DNA of 64,000 nt from NCBI RefSeq assembly GCF_034058155.1, contig NZ_CP139148.1:1116001-1180000 (forward strand). The letters run 5' to 3'. Positions within the stretch are counted from its first letter, which is position 1. Each line of letters begins with the position of its first letter. Made by a program: the position numbers and the translations under genes. Source of the DNA: Flavobacterium sp. KACC 22761 (lineage in GTDB: Bacteria; Bacteroidota; Bacteroidia; Flavobacteriales; Flavobacteriaceae). This document shows positions 16,704 to 25,942 of the stretch, piece by piece. Under the pieces are notes generated by a model. The model worked only from the letters and a program-made list of their open reading frames with translations, did not search any database and had not been told where the DNA came from.

Positions 16704-17390
16704 TTAGTTCCTCCTGTTTCCCGAATAAATTGAGATATAATACAACAGCGTCGCAATCGAGCCAATCGCGGCAACCACATAAGTTCTCGCGGCCCATTTT
16801 AAGGCATCTTTTGCTCCAGCTTGCTCTTGCTGTGTCAACATGTGTTTGTTTTCAAGCCAAGCCAATGCTCTGTTGCTCGCATCATATTCAACTGGCAATG
16901 TAATAATCGAAAATAAAGTTGTTGCCGCAAAAAGAATAATTCCGACTAATAATAACTGTGGAAAAGCTTTGATCATCAAGATTCCCGCAAGCAAAATCCA
17001 TTGCATAAAACTTGATGCAACGTTTACAATTGGAACTAATTTTGAACGCATTGTTAGCCATTCATACCCAACAGAATGTTGCACTGCATGTCCGCATTCG
17101 TGTGCCGCGACTGCCGCTGCTGCTGCATTTCGATGATTGTAAACTGCTTCGCTTAAATTCACTGTTTTGTCTGACGGATTATAATGATCGGTTAATTGAC
17201 CTGGTGTCGAAATAACACGAACATCTGTAATTCCGTTATCAGCAAGCATTTTTTCGGCAATTTCTTTACCGCTCATTCCGTTTTGCAATTGCAATCTTGA
17301 ATATAATTCGAATTTACTTTTAAGTTTTGAACTTACCATCCAGCTAAAAAGCATTATCGCTCCGGCAAGTAATAAATATCCACCTCCCAT
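16704..17390 (-). CDS. Membrane zinc metallopeptidase (YugP-like)
   Basis: Integral membrane peptidase of 228 residues. The zinc motif HECGH (HExxH form) is near residue 100 in AAAVAAHECGHAVQHSVG. Hydrophobic helices lie at about 5-20, 130-165 and 205-222. It matches the YugP-like neutral zinc metallopeptidase family. I chose ATG 17390 (MGGGYLLLAGAIMLF), because the first hydrophobic segment then begins at the N-terminus. Substrate unknown. Confidence 0.87.
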   Translation of the reverse strand: MGGGYLLLAGAIMLFSWMVSSKLKSKFELYSRLQLQNGMSGKEIAEKMLADNGITDVRVISTPGQLTDHYNPSDKTVNLSEAVYNHRNAAAAAVAAHECGHAVQHSVGYEWLTMRSKLVPIVNVASSFMQWILLAGILMIKAFPQLLLVGIILFAATTLFSIITLPVEYDASNRALAWLENKHMLTQQEQAGAKDALKWAARTYVVAAIGSIATLLYYISIYSGNRRN

Positions 17391-17546
17391 ATTTGTATTT
17401 TTTTGATTGATTTTTAAAGTTACAAAATCAATCACAAATTATGAACCATTTTAACAAAATGACATTTTGGCACTACATTTTAAAGTCCGAAATTCCAAAT
17501 TCCAAATTCCAACTATTATTGGAATTTGGAATTTAAACATTAGAAT

Positions 17547-18137
17547 TTAAGACAATTGACTATTTACTTCCTCAAACTTTTCAATCAAGCTATTTATTTT
17601 TGATTGTTGTTTTTTAATTTGTTTTGGACGAATATAAAACCAATTGAACAAAATCCACAGCAAAGTGATTCCGTAAGTCAAACTCGCACCCAGAACACTC
17701 ATTCTGCTAGCGTATTCATACATGTACAAACAAATCCCTGCAGTTAACATCAAAAAGTACAAACTCATCATATTGGTCTGCAAAAATTGCTGTTTCTTTT
17801 GAATTGAAACAAGCTTTTGAAGATATTCATGATTGTCTTGTGTTGCATCAATATCTTTATAATTCCCAAATAATTTATTGGATGCAAAAAGATAAATCAC
17901 CATTCCAAGAACAACCAAAATGATTCCTATTTTAGTTGAAATAAATTGTGGCTGATAATAAATCCATATAAAAATGATGAAAGCACTAGTAGCCAAAAGC
18001 ATAATATTTGTTTTCCACAAACTGCGCACCGATGCTTTTTTAAATTGGCTTACACGCTCAAGCAAATCCTCCATATTGGGCTGACTTACGGCTTGTTTTT
18101 TCCATAAATCTTTGAAATCTATATTATTGTTTTCCAT
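17547..18137 (-). CDS. Membrane protein co-encoded with ECF sigma factor
   Basis: Protein of 196 residues with an N-terminal soluble part (1-40, FKDLWKKQAVSQPNMEDLLERV) and four hydrophobic helices in two pairs (about 42-60, 65-85, 122-140, 147-168), then a Lys/Gln-rich tail. Its start overlaps the sigma-factor stop by 14 bases, so translation is coupled. The position is that of an anti-sigma factor, and the soluble N-terminus before the membrane fits, but no known anti-sigma domain is visible. Confidence 0.7.
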   Translation of the reverse strand: MENNNIDFKDLWKKQAVSQPNMEDLLERVSQFKKASVRSLWKTNIMLLATSAFIIFIWIYYQPQFISTKIGIILVVLGMVIYLFASNKLFGNYKDIDATQDNHEYLQKLVSIQKKQQFLQTNMMSLYFLMLTAGICLYMYEYASRMSVLGASLTYGITLLWILFNWFYIRPKQIKKQQSKINSLIEKFEEVNSQLS

Positions 18138-18597
18138 TTTCTTTAAATTTTTGAGTCAACTTTTCTTTAATCCTGTGAATTTTCACTCTTACATTTGCTT
18201 CTGAAAGACCAACGATTTTGGCAATTTCAGCTTGCTTTACTTCTTCTAATTCCAGCGAAATGATGATACGATCGGTTTCTGGTAATTCGGCGATGCATTT
18301 ATATAAAAATTGAATCTGCGGTTCGATTGATTGTTGTTTCTCTTCAGAAAGATGAATCGGCAATTCTGATTTTGGAAAACGTTTTTGCTTTTCTATCTGC
18401 CTCAGACAATTGTTAGAAGCAATTCTAAAAATCCAAGTCCCAATAGCCGATTCGTTTCTAAAAGTATCCAGCTTTTGCCAAACAATTATAAACGTTTCCT
18501 GAGCGAGATCTTGTGCAATGTCATAATCATTGACAAAACCCATACAAAGCCTGAATATTCGATCCCAATATGTTTTATAGATTTGTTCAAATTCCAT
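18124..18597 (-). CDS. ECF-type RNA polymerase sigma factor
   Basis: Sigma-70 family, extracytoplasmic-function type, 157 residues. Region 2 is at about 5-75 (FEQIYKTYWDRIFRLCMGF, DLAQETFIIVWQKL), and region 4 at about 100-150 with the helix-turn-helix QAEIAKIVGLSEANVRVKIH. I chose ATG 18597, five bases after the hydrolase stop. The downstream membrane protein may regulate it. No site for self-activation was identified. Confidence 0.9.
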   Translation of the reverse strand: MEFEQIYKTYWDRIFRLCMGFVNDYDIAQDLAQETFIIVWQKLDTFRNESAIGTWIFRIASNNCLRQIEKQKRFPKSELPIHLSEEKQQSIEPQIQFLYKCIAELPETDRIIISLELEEVKQAEIAKIVGLSEANVRVKIHRIKEKLTQKFKENGKQ

Positions 18598-18602
18598 TCT
18601 TA

Positions 18603-19445
18603 TTATTTTATAAAAGTGTTTAATTGTGCCAAATACCAATCTTTGTCATCATACATAATAAAATGAAGACCTTTGTTTGCATATTGAAAATTAGCTGTTT
18701 TTAAATTTTTATATTGCTCTTCAATAGCAGGTTTTAAATTTATAAAATAAGACTCTAATAAAATTAAAGCTGGACATTTTATCTGTGCGATTTTAGCTCT
18801 TAAATCGGTATTCGAGAAATCACAATACATTTGCCCGAATGTTTTTCTGTCTGATTTTACACTCCAATCAACGACCATATCCATTTTTGAGGCATCAGCC
18901 AAAAGTCTTGGCATTGTTTTTTTCTGCATATCAAGAAATTGAGCGTCTGTCATCGATGTCATTTGATTTACCGTTGCAACGCAGTCATTTTCTTTTGATT
19001 TAAAAGAAGGATCCATCAACGCCGCCAAACACGGAAGCGCATCCACAACCACAATTTTTCCAACCAATTCTGGATAATCGGCTGCAATGGCAAGCGCCAA
19101 TCCTCCACCCATACTATGGCCAATTACAATTGGCTTTTCAATTTTATTATCTTTTATATAAGCTGCGATTTCGTTTTTCCAATTTTCAAATGAAGGATTT
19201 GGCTGTGGTTTTACTCCAGCAAAACCTGGCATTGTAAGTGTATAACAAGTAAAATCTTTTTCGAAAGCTGTTTTGGTATCATTCCAAACTTCTCCAGAAG
19301 AAGCAAAGCCTGGAATAAATAGTATAGATTGTTTCCCTTTTCCAGTTTTTAAAACTTCAAATGGATATGATTTTGTTTGTGCAAAAACATTTAGACATAA
19401 TGCTGAGAATAAGAATGCGATAATTAAGATGATATACTTTTTCAT
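18603..19445 (-). CDS. Secreted alpha/beta hydrolase
   Basis: Hydrolase of 280 residues with a signal peptide (about 1-22, ending NVFAQ). The nucleophile elbow GHSMGGG is near residue 110, and the catalytic histidine is probably in KGLHFIMYDD near the end, matching the alpha/beta hydrolase order. It lies directly upstream of an ECF sigma gene, with five bases between them, so the hydrolase is probably controlled with it. Substrate unknown. Confidence 0.83.
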   Translation of the reverse strand: MKKYIILIIAFLFSALCLNVFAQTKSYPFEVLKTGKGKQSILFIPGFASSGEVWNDTKTAFEKDFTCYTLTMPGFAGVKPQPNPSFENWKNEIAAYIKDNKIEKPIVIGHSMGGGLALAIAADYPELVGKIVVVDALPCLAALMDPSFKSKENDCVATVNQMTSMTDAQFLDMQKKTMPRLLADASKMDMVVDWSVKSDRKTFGQMYCDFSNTDLRAKIAQIKCPALILLESYFINLKPAIEEQYKNLKTANFQYANKGLHFIMYDDKDWYLAQLNTFIK

Positions 19446-19633
19446 TTTTAATAGTTTTAAGTTGTTAAAATTCTAATAGCAACAAATTGTTAATTAAATC
19501 GGATCCATGCTTTTGATACGGCAACTATTAAAATGTTACAACTTAATTTAAAATTTCAATAAAAAAATTCTAAATCCCAATGTTTACGGGGTATTTCGAA
19601 TGAAAAAAAATAATTATGTTTAGAGTTTTGTGC

Positions 19634-19727
19634 GTCTGAGCGAAGTCGAAGACCAAGCCAGAAGCTCCCCAATCAAAATCGTCAATCTTTGTAGAATTAC
19701 TTGTGCGGTCTTCGACTTCGCTCAGAC
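19634..19727. repeat. 20-bp perfect inverted repeat of the TCGAAG family
   Basis: The arm at 19634-19653 (GTCTGAGCGAAGTCGAAGAC) is repeated as its exact reverse complement at 19708-19727, 54 bases away. The 421-base spacer around it (19446-19866) otherwise holds only the AATTCCAA and CACGAATT repeats, and no gene. Single or paired copies of the arm recur at 24715, 25067, 34418, 34457, 55151 and 61283. Confidence 0.8.
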
Positions 19728-19866
19728 TGACAAACCATACGCATTTCAGAATAAAATTTGTGGAAATTCGTGCAATTCGTGGCGAAAAAAATAAGCATAA
19801 AAAAAATCCCAAACCCCAATCGTAAAATTGGAATTTGGAATTTTAAATATTGGGATTTTAAAACAA

Positions 19867-22731
19867 TTAACCCACTAGGTTAATTATTTTCCCAGGAACA
19901 ATAATCACTTTGTTTGGAGTTCTTCCGTCTAAGTGTTTTTGAGTTCTTTCGTCTTTCATTACGATTTCTTCGATTTGTTCTTTGGTTAAATCCAAAGGCA
20001 ATTCGATGGTGAAACGCATTTTTCCGTTGAAAGAAACTGGATATTCTTTATTTGTTTCAACTAGATGTTTTTCTTCAAAAATTGGGAAAGCAACTTCTGA
20101 AATTGAAGTTGTATGCCCTAATTGTGACCATAATTCTTCTGCAATATGCGGCGCATAAGGCGAAACCAAAATGGCTAACGGCTCTAAAATCGCTCTTGAA
20201 TGACAGTTTTGAGAAGACAATTCATTTACACAAATCATAAATTGAGAAACCGAAGTATTGAAAGAGAAATTCTCGATATCTTCTGCTACTTTTTTAATTG
20301 TTTTATGCAATGATTTCAAGTTGTCTTTTGTTGGTTCGTCGTTGTTTACGATTAAGCCATTATCATCAAAATACAATCTCCATAATTTTTTCAAGAAACC
20401 AAAAACTCCTGAAATACCAGCAGTATTCCAAGGTTTTGCTTGTTCTAATGGTCCTAAGAACATTTCGTATAAACGTAATGTATCAGCTCCATACTCAGCA
20501 CAAATATCGTCTGGCGTAACTACATTATAGTATGATTTCGACATTTTTTCGACTTCACGTCCTACAATGTATTTTCCGTTTTCATCTAAAATAAATTCTG
20601 CTGTATTGAAATCTTCTCTCCAAGCTTTGAACTTTTCGATATTTAATTCATCCGAAGAATTCACAAAATGAACATCAACGCGAATTGGCTGTACATTTTG
20701 ACCTTCAATTTTATTTTTAGATACAAAAGTATTTGTTCCTTCCAATCTGTAAACATAAGCTGTCGTACCCAAAATCATTCCCTGATTGATCAGTTTTTTG
20801 AATGGTTCTTCAGTTGGAGCAAAACCTTTGTCTTTTAAGAATTTATTCCAGAAACGAGAATATAATAAGTGTCCGGTTGCGTGTTCGCTTCCTCCAATAT
20901 ATAAATCTACACTTTCCCAATACGCTAAAGCTTCTCTGCTTGCAAATTCATTTTCATTGTGTGCATCCATATAACGCATCCAGTACCATGAACTTCCTGC
21001 CCAACCTGGCATTGTATTTAATTCTAAAGGAAAAATGGAAACATTGTCAACTAAATCTGTATTAACAACTTTGTTTTGATTAGTATCCCAAGCCCAAACA
21101 GCTGCGTTTCCTAATGGAGGCAAACCGTCTTCTGTTGGCAAATATTTTTCCACTTCTGGCAAAATAATTGGCAAATGCTGCGTATCAATCATTTTAGGTA
21201 GTCCGTTTACATAATAAACTGGGAATGGTTCTCCCCAATAACGCTGACGAGAGAAAACAGCATCACGCAAACGGTAATTCGTTTTCCCAATTCCCTTGCC
21301 TATTTTTTGCAATTCGCTAATCGCAACATGCGTTGCATTTTTATAATTCAATCCGTTTAAGAAATCAGAAGCAGCGATTTCAACGTTATCTTTAGATCCG
21401 TAAGCCGCTTCAGAAACATCAACATTAGCGAAGATATTTTTGATTTCCTGCATTCCTTTTTGACCTTTAAAGAAATTAGCAAAAGCGTAATCTCTTTCGT
21501 CTCCGCAAGGAACCGCCATTACAGCACCTGTTCCGTAACCAGCCAAAACATAATCACCAATCCAAACCGGAATTGGCTCTTTTGTAAATGGGTGTTCTGC
21601 ATATGCTCCTGTAAATGCACCAGAAATAGTTTTCACATCGGCCATACGCTCACGCTCCGAACGTTTTGCTGTTTTTTCGATATACGCTTCAACAGCTTCT
21701 TTTTGTTCTGGAGTTGTAATTTTAGCTACCAAATCATGTTCTGGTGCCAAAGTCATAAAAGTAACTCCAAAAATAGTATCAGGACGAGTAGTGAAAACCT
21801 CGATTACTTCATCATGATTTTTCACATTAAAAGTTACCAAAGCTCCAACCGATTTCCCGATCCAGTTTCTTTGAGATTCTTTGATTGACTCACTCCAGTC
21901 GATATCATTTAGACCTTGAAGCAAGCGTTCGGCATAAGCAGAAATTCGCATACTCCATTGTGTCATTTTTTTTCTTATAACAGGAAAGCCTCCACGTTCC
22001 GAAACTCCGTTTACAATTTCGTCATTTGCCAAAACAGTTCCTAAGCCCGGACACCAGTTTACTTCGGTTTCTGCCAAATAGGTCATTCTGTATTGCAACA
22101 AGATTTTTTCTTTTTGATCTTCAGAATAAGAATTCCATTCATCCGCAGTAAAAATTGCAACGTTGTCATCGCAAACTGCTTCGACTAATTTATTTCCTTC
22201 TCCTTCAAATACTTTTACAAGCTCAGAGATTTCAAAAGCTTTTCCTTGTTTTCTGCAATACCAAGAATTGAACAATTGGATAAAAATCCATTGCGTATGT
22301 TTGTAATAATCCGGATTTGAAGTACGAACTTCACGTGCCCAGTCAAATGAGAATCCGATTTTATCTAATTGTTTTCTGTAACCCGCAATTTGTTTTCCTT
22401 CTTTGTCAACACCACCGTCAATATTTACGCGCGTTGTATCTTCTGGGCGTTGTCCTGTTTGAATTGCATATTGTTCTGCAGGCAATCCGAAACTATCGTA
22501 TCCCATTGGATGCAAAACATTGAACCCTTGATGTCTTTTGAAACGAGAATACACATCTGAAGCAATATACCCCAGCGGATGTCCTACGTGTAATCCTGCT
22601 CCAGATGGATAAGGAAACATATCGAGAACATAATGTTTCGGCTTTTCAGAGTTGTTTTTTGCTGCAAAAGTTTGATTTTCTGCCCAATATTTTTGCCATT
22701 TGGCTTCAATTTCGTTTGGATTGTACTTCAT
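19867..22731 (-). CDS. leuS: Leucyl-tRNA synthetase
   Basis: Charges tRNA-Leu. 954 residues, full length. HVGH stands for the HIGH motif (GAGLHVGHPLGY near residue 48), the CP1 editing domain occupies about 240-450, and KMSKS is present in EVEKMSKSYYNVV near 725, followed by the anticodon-binding helical domain. An insertion of about 60 residues just before KMSKS (TFVSKNKIEGQNVQPIRV region) is normal for Bacteroidota enzymes. Monocistronic; the ATG at 22731 is the natural start. Confidence 0.97.
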   Translation of the reverse strand: MKYNPNEIEAKWQKYWAENQTFAAKNNSEKPKHYVLDMFPYPSGAGLHVGHPLGYIASDVYSRFKRHQGFNVLHPMGYDSFGLPAEQYAIQTGQRPEDTTRVNIDGGVDKEGKQIAGYRKQLDKIGFSFDWAREVRTSNPDYYKHTQWIFIQLFNSWYCRKQGKAFEISELVKVFEGEGNKLVEAVCDDNVAIFTADEWNSYSEDQKEKILLQYRMTYLAETEVNWCPGLGTVLANDEIVNGVSERGGFPVIRKKMTQWSMRISAYAERLLQGLNDIDWSESIKESQRNWIGKSVGALVTFNVKNHDEVIEVFTTRPDTIFGVTFMTLAPEHDLVAKITTPEQKEAVEAYIEKTAKRSERERMADVKTISGAFTGAYAEHPFTKEPIPVWIGDYVLAGYGTGAVMAVPCGDERDYAFANFFKGQKGMQEIKNIFANVDVSEAAYGSKDNVEIAASDFLNGLNYKNATHVAISELQKIGKGIGKTNYRLRDAVFSRQRYWGEPFPVYYVNGLPKMIDTQHLPIILPEVEKYLPTEDGLPPLGNAAVWAWDTNQNKVVNTDLVDNVSIFPLELNTMPGWAGSSWYWMRYMDAHNENEFASREALAYWESVDLYIGGSEHATGHLLYSRFWNKFLKDKGFAPTEEPFKKLINQGMILGTTAYVYRLEGTNTFVSKNKIEGQNVQPIRVDVHFVNSSDELNIEKFKAWREDFNTAEFILDENGKYIVGREVEKMSKSYYNVVTPDDICAEYGADTLRLYEMFLGPLEQAKPWNTAGISGVFGFLKKLWRLYFDDNGLIVNNDEPTKDNLKSLHKTIKKVAEDIENFSFNTSVSQFMICVNELSSQNCHSRAILEPLAILVSPYAPHIAEELWSQLGHTTSISEVAFPIFEEKHLVETNKEYPVSFNGKMRFTIELPLDLTKEQIEEIVMKDERTQKHLDGRTPNKVIIVPGKIINLVG

Positions 22732-23026
22732 TTCTAAGTGACTAAGATTCTAAGCTACTAAGGTTCTAAGCTTTTCACTAAATTAATTATCGCGCAAATT
22801 TACATTTATTGTGGCTTGTTCCAAAGCTATTTCATTGACAAACAAATAAAATAACAAATTACTTAATCTTAATTACGTAAAAATACATATTTTTGAATTT
22901 AAATACTTAGAAAAATACTATTTAATAAATATTACAAACCATATAAGCACTGAACGAACAAAATGCTATTATAGAGCTGGATTTCAGTCTAGTATAGACA
23001 AAGAATAAGCGAAAGAATAATATGCG
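22732..23026. other. Spacer with short dispersed repeats, no gene
   Basis: This 300-base gap begins with CTAAG-rich repeats (22734-22775, similar to 672-712), holds a fragment of the AAACCATATAAG arm at 22934-22945 and a single arm of the GGACTGAAGTCC family at 22973-22996. I see no reading frame with coding character. Confidence 0.6.
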
Positions 23027-23034
23027 TATTTTTG
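23027..23034 (+). promoter_or_regulatory. -7 element TATTTTTG for the ModE-like gene
   Basis: Exact TAnnTTTG match. It covers the TTG at 23032 that would start the longest frame, which supports the ATG at 23059. Confidence 0.6.
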
Positions 23035-23058
23035 AATAGCACTAAAAAAAAAATCAAA

Positions 23059-23406
23059 ATGGCTGACCGTAAAAAATACAATGTTGAAGTCCGCGTTTGG
23101 ATTGAAGAAGCCGAAGGCGCATTTCTTGGAATTGGAAAAATATGGCTTCTTGAAAACATCAGGAAAACCGGATCAATTACCAATGCAGCAAAAGAGATGA
23201 AAATGGCGTATCGTCAGGCTTGGCAATTGGTTGAAGAAATGAATCAGCGGGCTGAAAATCCATTAGTTGAAAAACTTCTTGGTGGAAAAGGTGGGGGTGG
23301 CGCAAAATTAACCGAAGCCGGTGAAAGGGCAATTTCGGTTTTTTATGAAATAGAAAAACGTATTAAAGAATTTGCTCAAAAAGAAACTCTAAACCTGAAA
23401 TTTTAA
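23059..23406 (+). CDS. ModE N-terminal-like winged-helix regulator
   Basis: Protein of 115 residues made only of the LysR/ModE-type winged helix: LLENIRKTGSITNAAKEMKM at about 30-50, YRQAWQLVEEMN, then the glycine-rich wing LLGGKGGGGAKLTEAG near 80-95. It lacks the C-terminal molybdate-binding (TOBE) domains of full ModE, as is common in this family. No molybdenum transport or cofactor genes are in view, so a molybdate role is not supported by context. Confidence 0.83.
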   Translation: MADRKKYNVEVRVWIEEAEGAFLGIGKIWLLENIRKTGSITNAAKEMKMAYRQAWQLVEEMNQRAENPLVEKLLGGKGGGGAKLTEAGERAISVFYEIEKRIKEFAQKETLNLKF

Positions 23407-23799
23407 AATAAATTTCTTTAAAAAACTTTGAGAGTTGAACCGCAACGCATCATACAATTTTTATTTAAACTTACGCTACTACCATAGAGTTGACAAAACA
23501 ATATAAATACAAAGCTTTGCGTTTTTTTGCTAAAGATTAAATGATTTACACAAATTTAAAAATCATTTTAAACGTTTTAAACTTGTTGCTATTCTCTTTT
23601 ATTTTACTAACTCTTCGAAAGTCTTAGCGAACTTTGGAGTTAAATCACTTTATTTAGAAAATTTATTGAAAATTTGTGCACTTTTCGATGAAAGACAAAT
23701 TTATTCAATATCTAATTGTACATTTATAGTATAAAAGTTCGTTAATAACTTTAAATAAAGAAATTCTTTATTATTTTTACCACATAATTTAAGCATACT
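23407..23799. other. 393-base spacer before ftsX, no gene seen
   Basis: AT-rich. It contains degenerate words seen in other spacers (CTTAGCGAACTTTG-like), but no reading frame with coding character, no strong terminator and no clear RNA fold. Confidence 0.5.
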
Positions 23800-24675
23800 A
23801 TGAGTTCTAACTTTGATAAATTTCAAAAGCGCAGGTTAATTTCCTCTTATTTTTCGGTAGTATTAAGTGTATTCTTGGTTTTATTCCTTTTGGGAGTGCT
23901 GGGATTATTCATTATTAATTCTAAAAAATTGGCTAATGATTTTAAAGAAAAAATCGCCATGACGGTTTTCTTTAAAAATGAGGCTAATGATAGCGTTATC
24001 AAAGCATTCAATGCAAATTTAAAAAGAGCACCTTTTGCAAAATCTTTTGTTTATGTTTCTAAAGAAAAAGCGGCAAAAGAACATACGGATATCATTGGAG
24101 AAGATTTCTTGACTTTCTTAGGTGAAAATCCCTTATTAAACTCATACGACATTCACCTAAAAGCGGATTATGTTGAAAGAGACAGCATCTCTAAAATTGA
24201 AAGCAAATTGCGTCAAAATACGATGATCGAAGATATTGTTTACGACAAACAGTTGATAAACTTGGTAAATGATAACATTAAAAAAGTAAGTATGTGGATC
24301 TTAATTATCAGCGGTTTCCTTGCTGTAATTGCGGTTTTATTAATCAATAGTTCACTACGACTTTCTATACATTCGAACCGTTTTATTATCAAAACCATGC
24401 AAATGGTTGGTGCAACAAAATCGTTCATCCGCAAGCCTTTTGTAATGCGTAGCGTAAAATTAGGAATGCTTGGTGCAGTTTTAGCAATTATTGCATTGAT
24501 TGCACTATTAATTTATGTAGAAACGAATTTCCCTGGTTTAGGAATTTTAGAAGACAAAGCTTTAATTGGATTGGTTTTAGTAGCCGTTTTCGGATTTGGA
24601 GTTTTGATTACATGGGTAAGCACCCATTTTGCAACACAACGTTTCTTGAATTTAAGAACTGACGATCTTTATTAA
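23800..24675 (+). CDS. ftsX: Cell-division protein FtsX
   Basis: Membrane part of the FtsEX ABC-type complex, which couples the divisome to cell-wall hydrolases. 291 residues: first helix at about 22-45, a large periplasmic domain (about 50-165), then three helices near 170-190, 222-245 and 260-280 forming the FtsX permease domain, with SLRLSIHSNRFIIKTMQMVGATKSFIRKPF split across the cytoplasmic loop. ftsE is not adjacent. It heads the conserved order ftsX-DUF3098-uppP-truB. Confidence 0.93.
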   Translation: MSSNFDKFQKRRLISSYFSVVLSVFLVLFLLGVLGLFIINSKKLANDFKEKIAMTVFFKNEANDSVIKAFNANLKRAPFAKSFVYVSKEKAAKEHTDIIGEDFLTFLGENPLLNSYDIHLKADYVERDSISKIESKLRQNTMIEDIVYDKQLINLVNDNIKKVSMWILIISGFLAVIAVLLINSSLRLSIHSNRFIIKTMQMVGATKSFIRKPFVMRSVKLGMLGAVLAIIALIALLIYVETNFPGLGILEDKALIGLVLVAVFGFGVLITWVSTHFATQRFLNLRTDDLY

Positions 24676-24714
24676 TATTCAGTCGCAGTTTTAAGTTTTC
24701 AGTAAAAAAAAATG

Positions 24715-24738
24715 CCCTTCGACTTTGCTTAGGGTGAC
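24715..24738. repeat. Single arm of TCGAAG repeat family
   Basis: CCCTTCGACTTTGC followed by TTAGGGTGAC, in the spacer between ftsX and the DUF3098 gene. Another arm is at 25067-25090. Confidence 0.6.
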
Positions 24739-24786
24739 AAATAAATAAAACATCTTGGGCGAGCTCAAGACAGCAAAAGAAATAAA

Positions 24787-25038
24787 ATGAAAAACAATAA
24801 TAAAGAAGAAAAACAAGATAATCACGAATTTCTTTTTGATGGCATCAATTACAAAATCTTATTAGTTGGAATTGGCGTTATCGCGCTAGGATTTATTTTA
24901 ATGTCTGGCGGAGGAAGTACAGATCCAAATGTTTTCAACGAAGATATTTTTAGTTTTAGACGTATTCGTCTAGCTCCAACAACCGTTTTAATTGGTTTTG
25001 GAATCACGATTTATTCGATCTTCAAAAAATCTAAATAA
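24787..25038 (+). CDS. DUF3098 small membrane protein
   Basis: Protein of 83 residues with two hydrophobic helices (about 25-43 and 60-77) separated by a short GGGSTDPNVFNEDIFSFRRI segment that is diagnostic of DUF3098. Almost always found between ftsX and uppP in Bacteroidota. Function unknown; a divisome or cell-wall role is suggested by the neighbours. Confidence 0.88.
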   Translation: MKNNNKEEKQDNHEFLFDGINYKILLVGIGVIALGFILMSGGGSTDPNVFNEDIFSFRRIRLAPTTVLIGFGITIYSIFKKSK

Positions 25039-25066
25039 ATAGATTTATAAATTTCCAATTGGAATT

Positions 25067-25129
25067 CCCTTCGACTCCGCTCAGGATGACAATCTGAAAT
25101 CTAAAATCTGTCCCGATAGCTATCGGGAC
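25067..25129. repeat. TCGAAG-family arm and GTCCCGATAGC palindrome before uppP
   Basis: An arm of the dispersed repeat (25067-25090) is followed by the perfect palindrome GTCCCGATAGCTATCGGGAC at 25110-25129, 15 bases before the uppP start. Such a hairpin in the leader could influence uppP expression. Confidence 0.7.
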
Positions 25130-25144
25130 TAAAATTTAAACTTA

Positions 25145-25942
25145 ATGAACACATTACAAGCTATTGTTCTTGCCATTATTGAAGGAATTACAGAATTCTT
25201 GCCTGTTTCTTCAACTGGCCACATGATTATTGCCTCTTCTTTTTTTGGAATCGCGCATGACGATTTCACTAAACTTTTCACCATCGTAATTCAGCTTGGC
25301 GCGATACTTTCGGTCGTAATTTTATACTTCAAACGTTTCTTTCAAACTTTTGATTTTTACTTTAAACTTCTTGTTGCTTTTATTCCTGCAGTCGTTTTAG
25401 GATTGTTATTAAGCGATTTTATCGATGGATTGCTAGAAAATCCTGTAACAGTTGCAGTTTCACTTTTATTAGGAGGAATTATTTTATTGAAAGTGGACGA
25501 ATGGTTCAACAAACCAAATGATCCTGAAGTTTCAACTGAAATAACTTATGCAAAAGCGCTAAAAATTGGATTATTTCAATGTTTGGCTATGATTCCTGGA
25601 GTTTCACGAAGCGGCGCAAGTATCGTTGGAGGTATGTCTCAAAAATTGACAAGAACTTCAGCTGCTGAATTTTCTTTTTTCTTAGCTGTTCCGACCATGT
25701 TGGGCGCAACAGTAAAAAAATGCTACGATTACTATAAAGACGGCTTTGAATTGACGCAAGATCAAACCACTTTATTGATTATTGGAAATGTGGCTGCATT
25801 TATTGTAGCACTTTTAGCAATTAAAACTTTCATTGGATTTTTGACTAAAAACGGATTTAAAGTTTTTGGTTATTACCGAATCCTTGCTGGAATCATCTTA
25901 TTAGTGATTCACTTTTTCATTCACCCGCTTACGATTATATAA
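25145..25942 (+). CDS. uppP: Undecaprenyl-diphosphatase
   Basis: Integral membrane phosphatase that recycles undecaprenyl pyrophosphate to the monophosphate for peptidoglycan and glycan export; overproduction gives bacitracin resistance. 265 residues, with the two family signatures [14 protein letters not shown] near residue 14 and PGVSRSGAS near 155, and about seven to eight hydrophobic helices. Its stop overlaps the truB start (TAATG), so translation is coupled. Confidence 0.95.
   Translation: MNTLQAIVLAIIEGITEFLPVSSTGHMIIASSFFGIAHDDFTKLFTIVIQLGAILSVVILYFKRFFQTFDFYFKLLVAFIPAVVLGLLLSDFIDGLLENPVTVAVSLLLGGIILLKVDEWFNKPNDPEVSTEITYAKALKIGLFQCLAMIPGVSRSGASIVGGMSQKLTRTSAAEFSFFLAVPTMLGATVKKCYDYYKDGFELTQDQTTLLIIGNVAAFIVALLAIKTFIGFLTKNGFKVFGYYRILAGIILLVIHFFIHPLTII

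Noticed and set aside
19570..19812. 80-codon minus-strand frame in the leuS-hydrolase spacer
   Set aside because: It crosses the TCGAAG inverted repeat and CACGAATT words, so the frame comes from repeat DNA. No homology pattern seen.
23059..23406. Molybdate uptake/regulation locus
   Set aside because: The ModE-like protein has only the winged helix, and no mod or moa genes are nearby.
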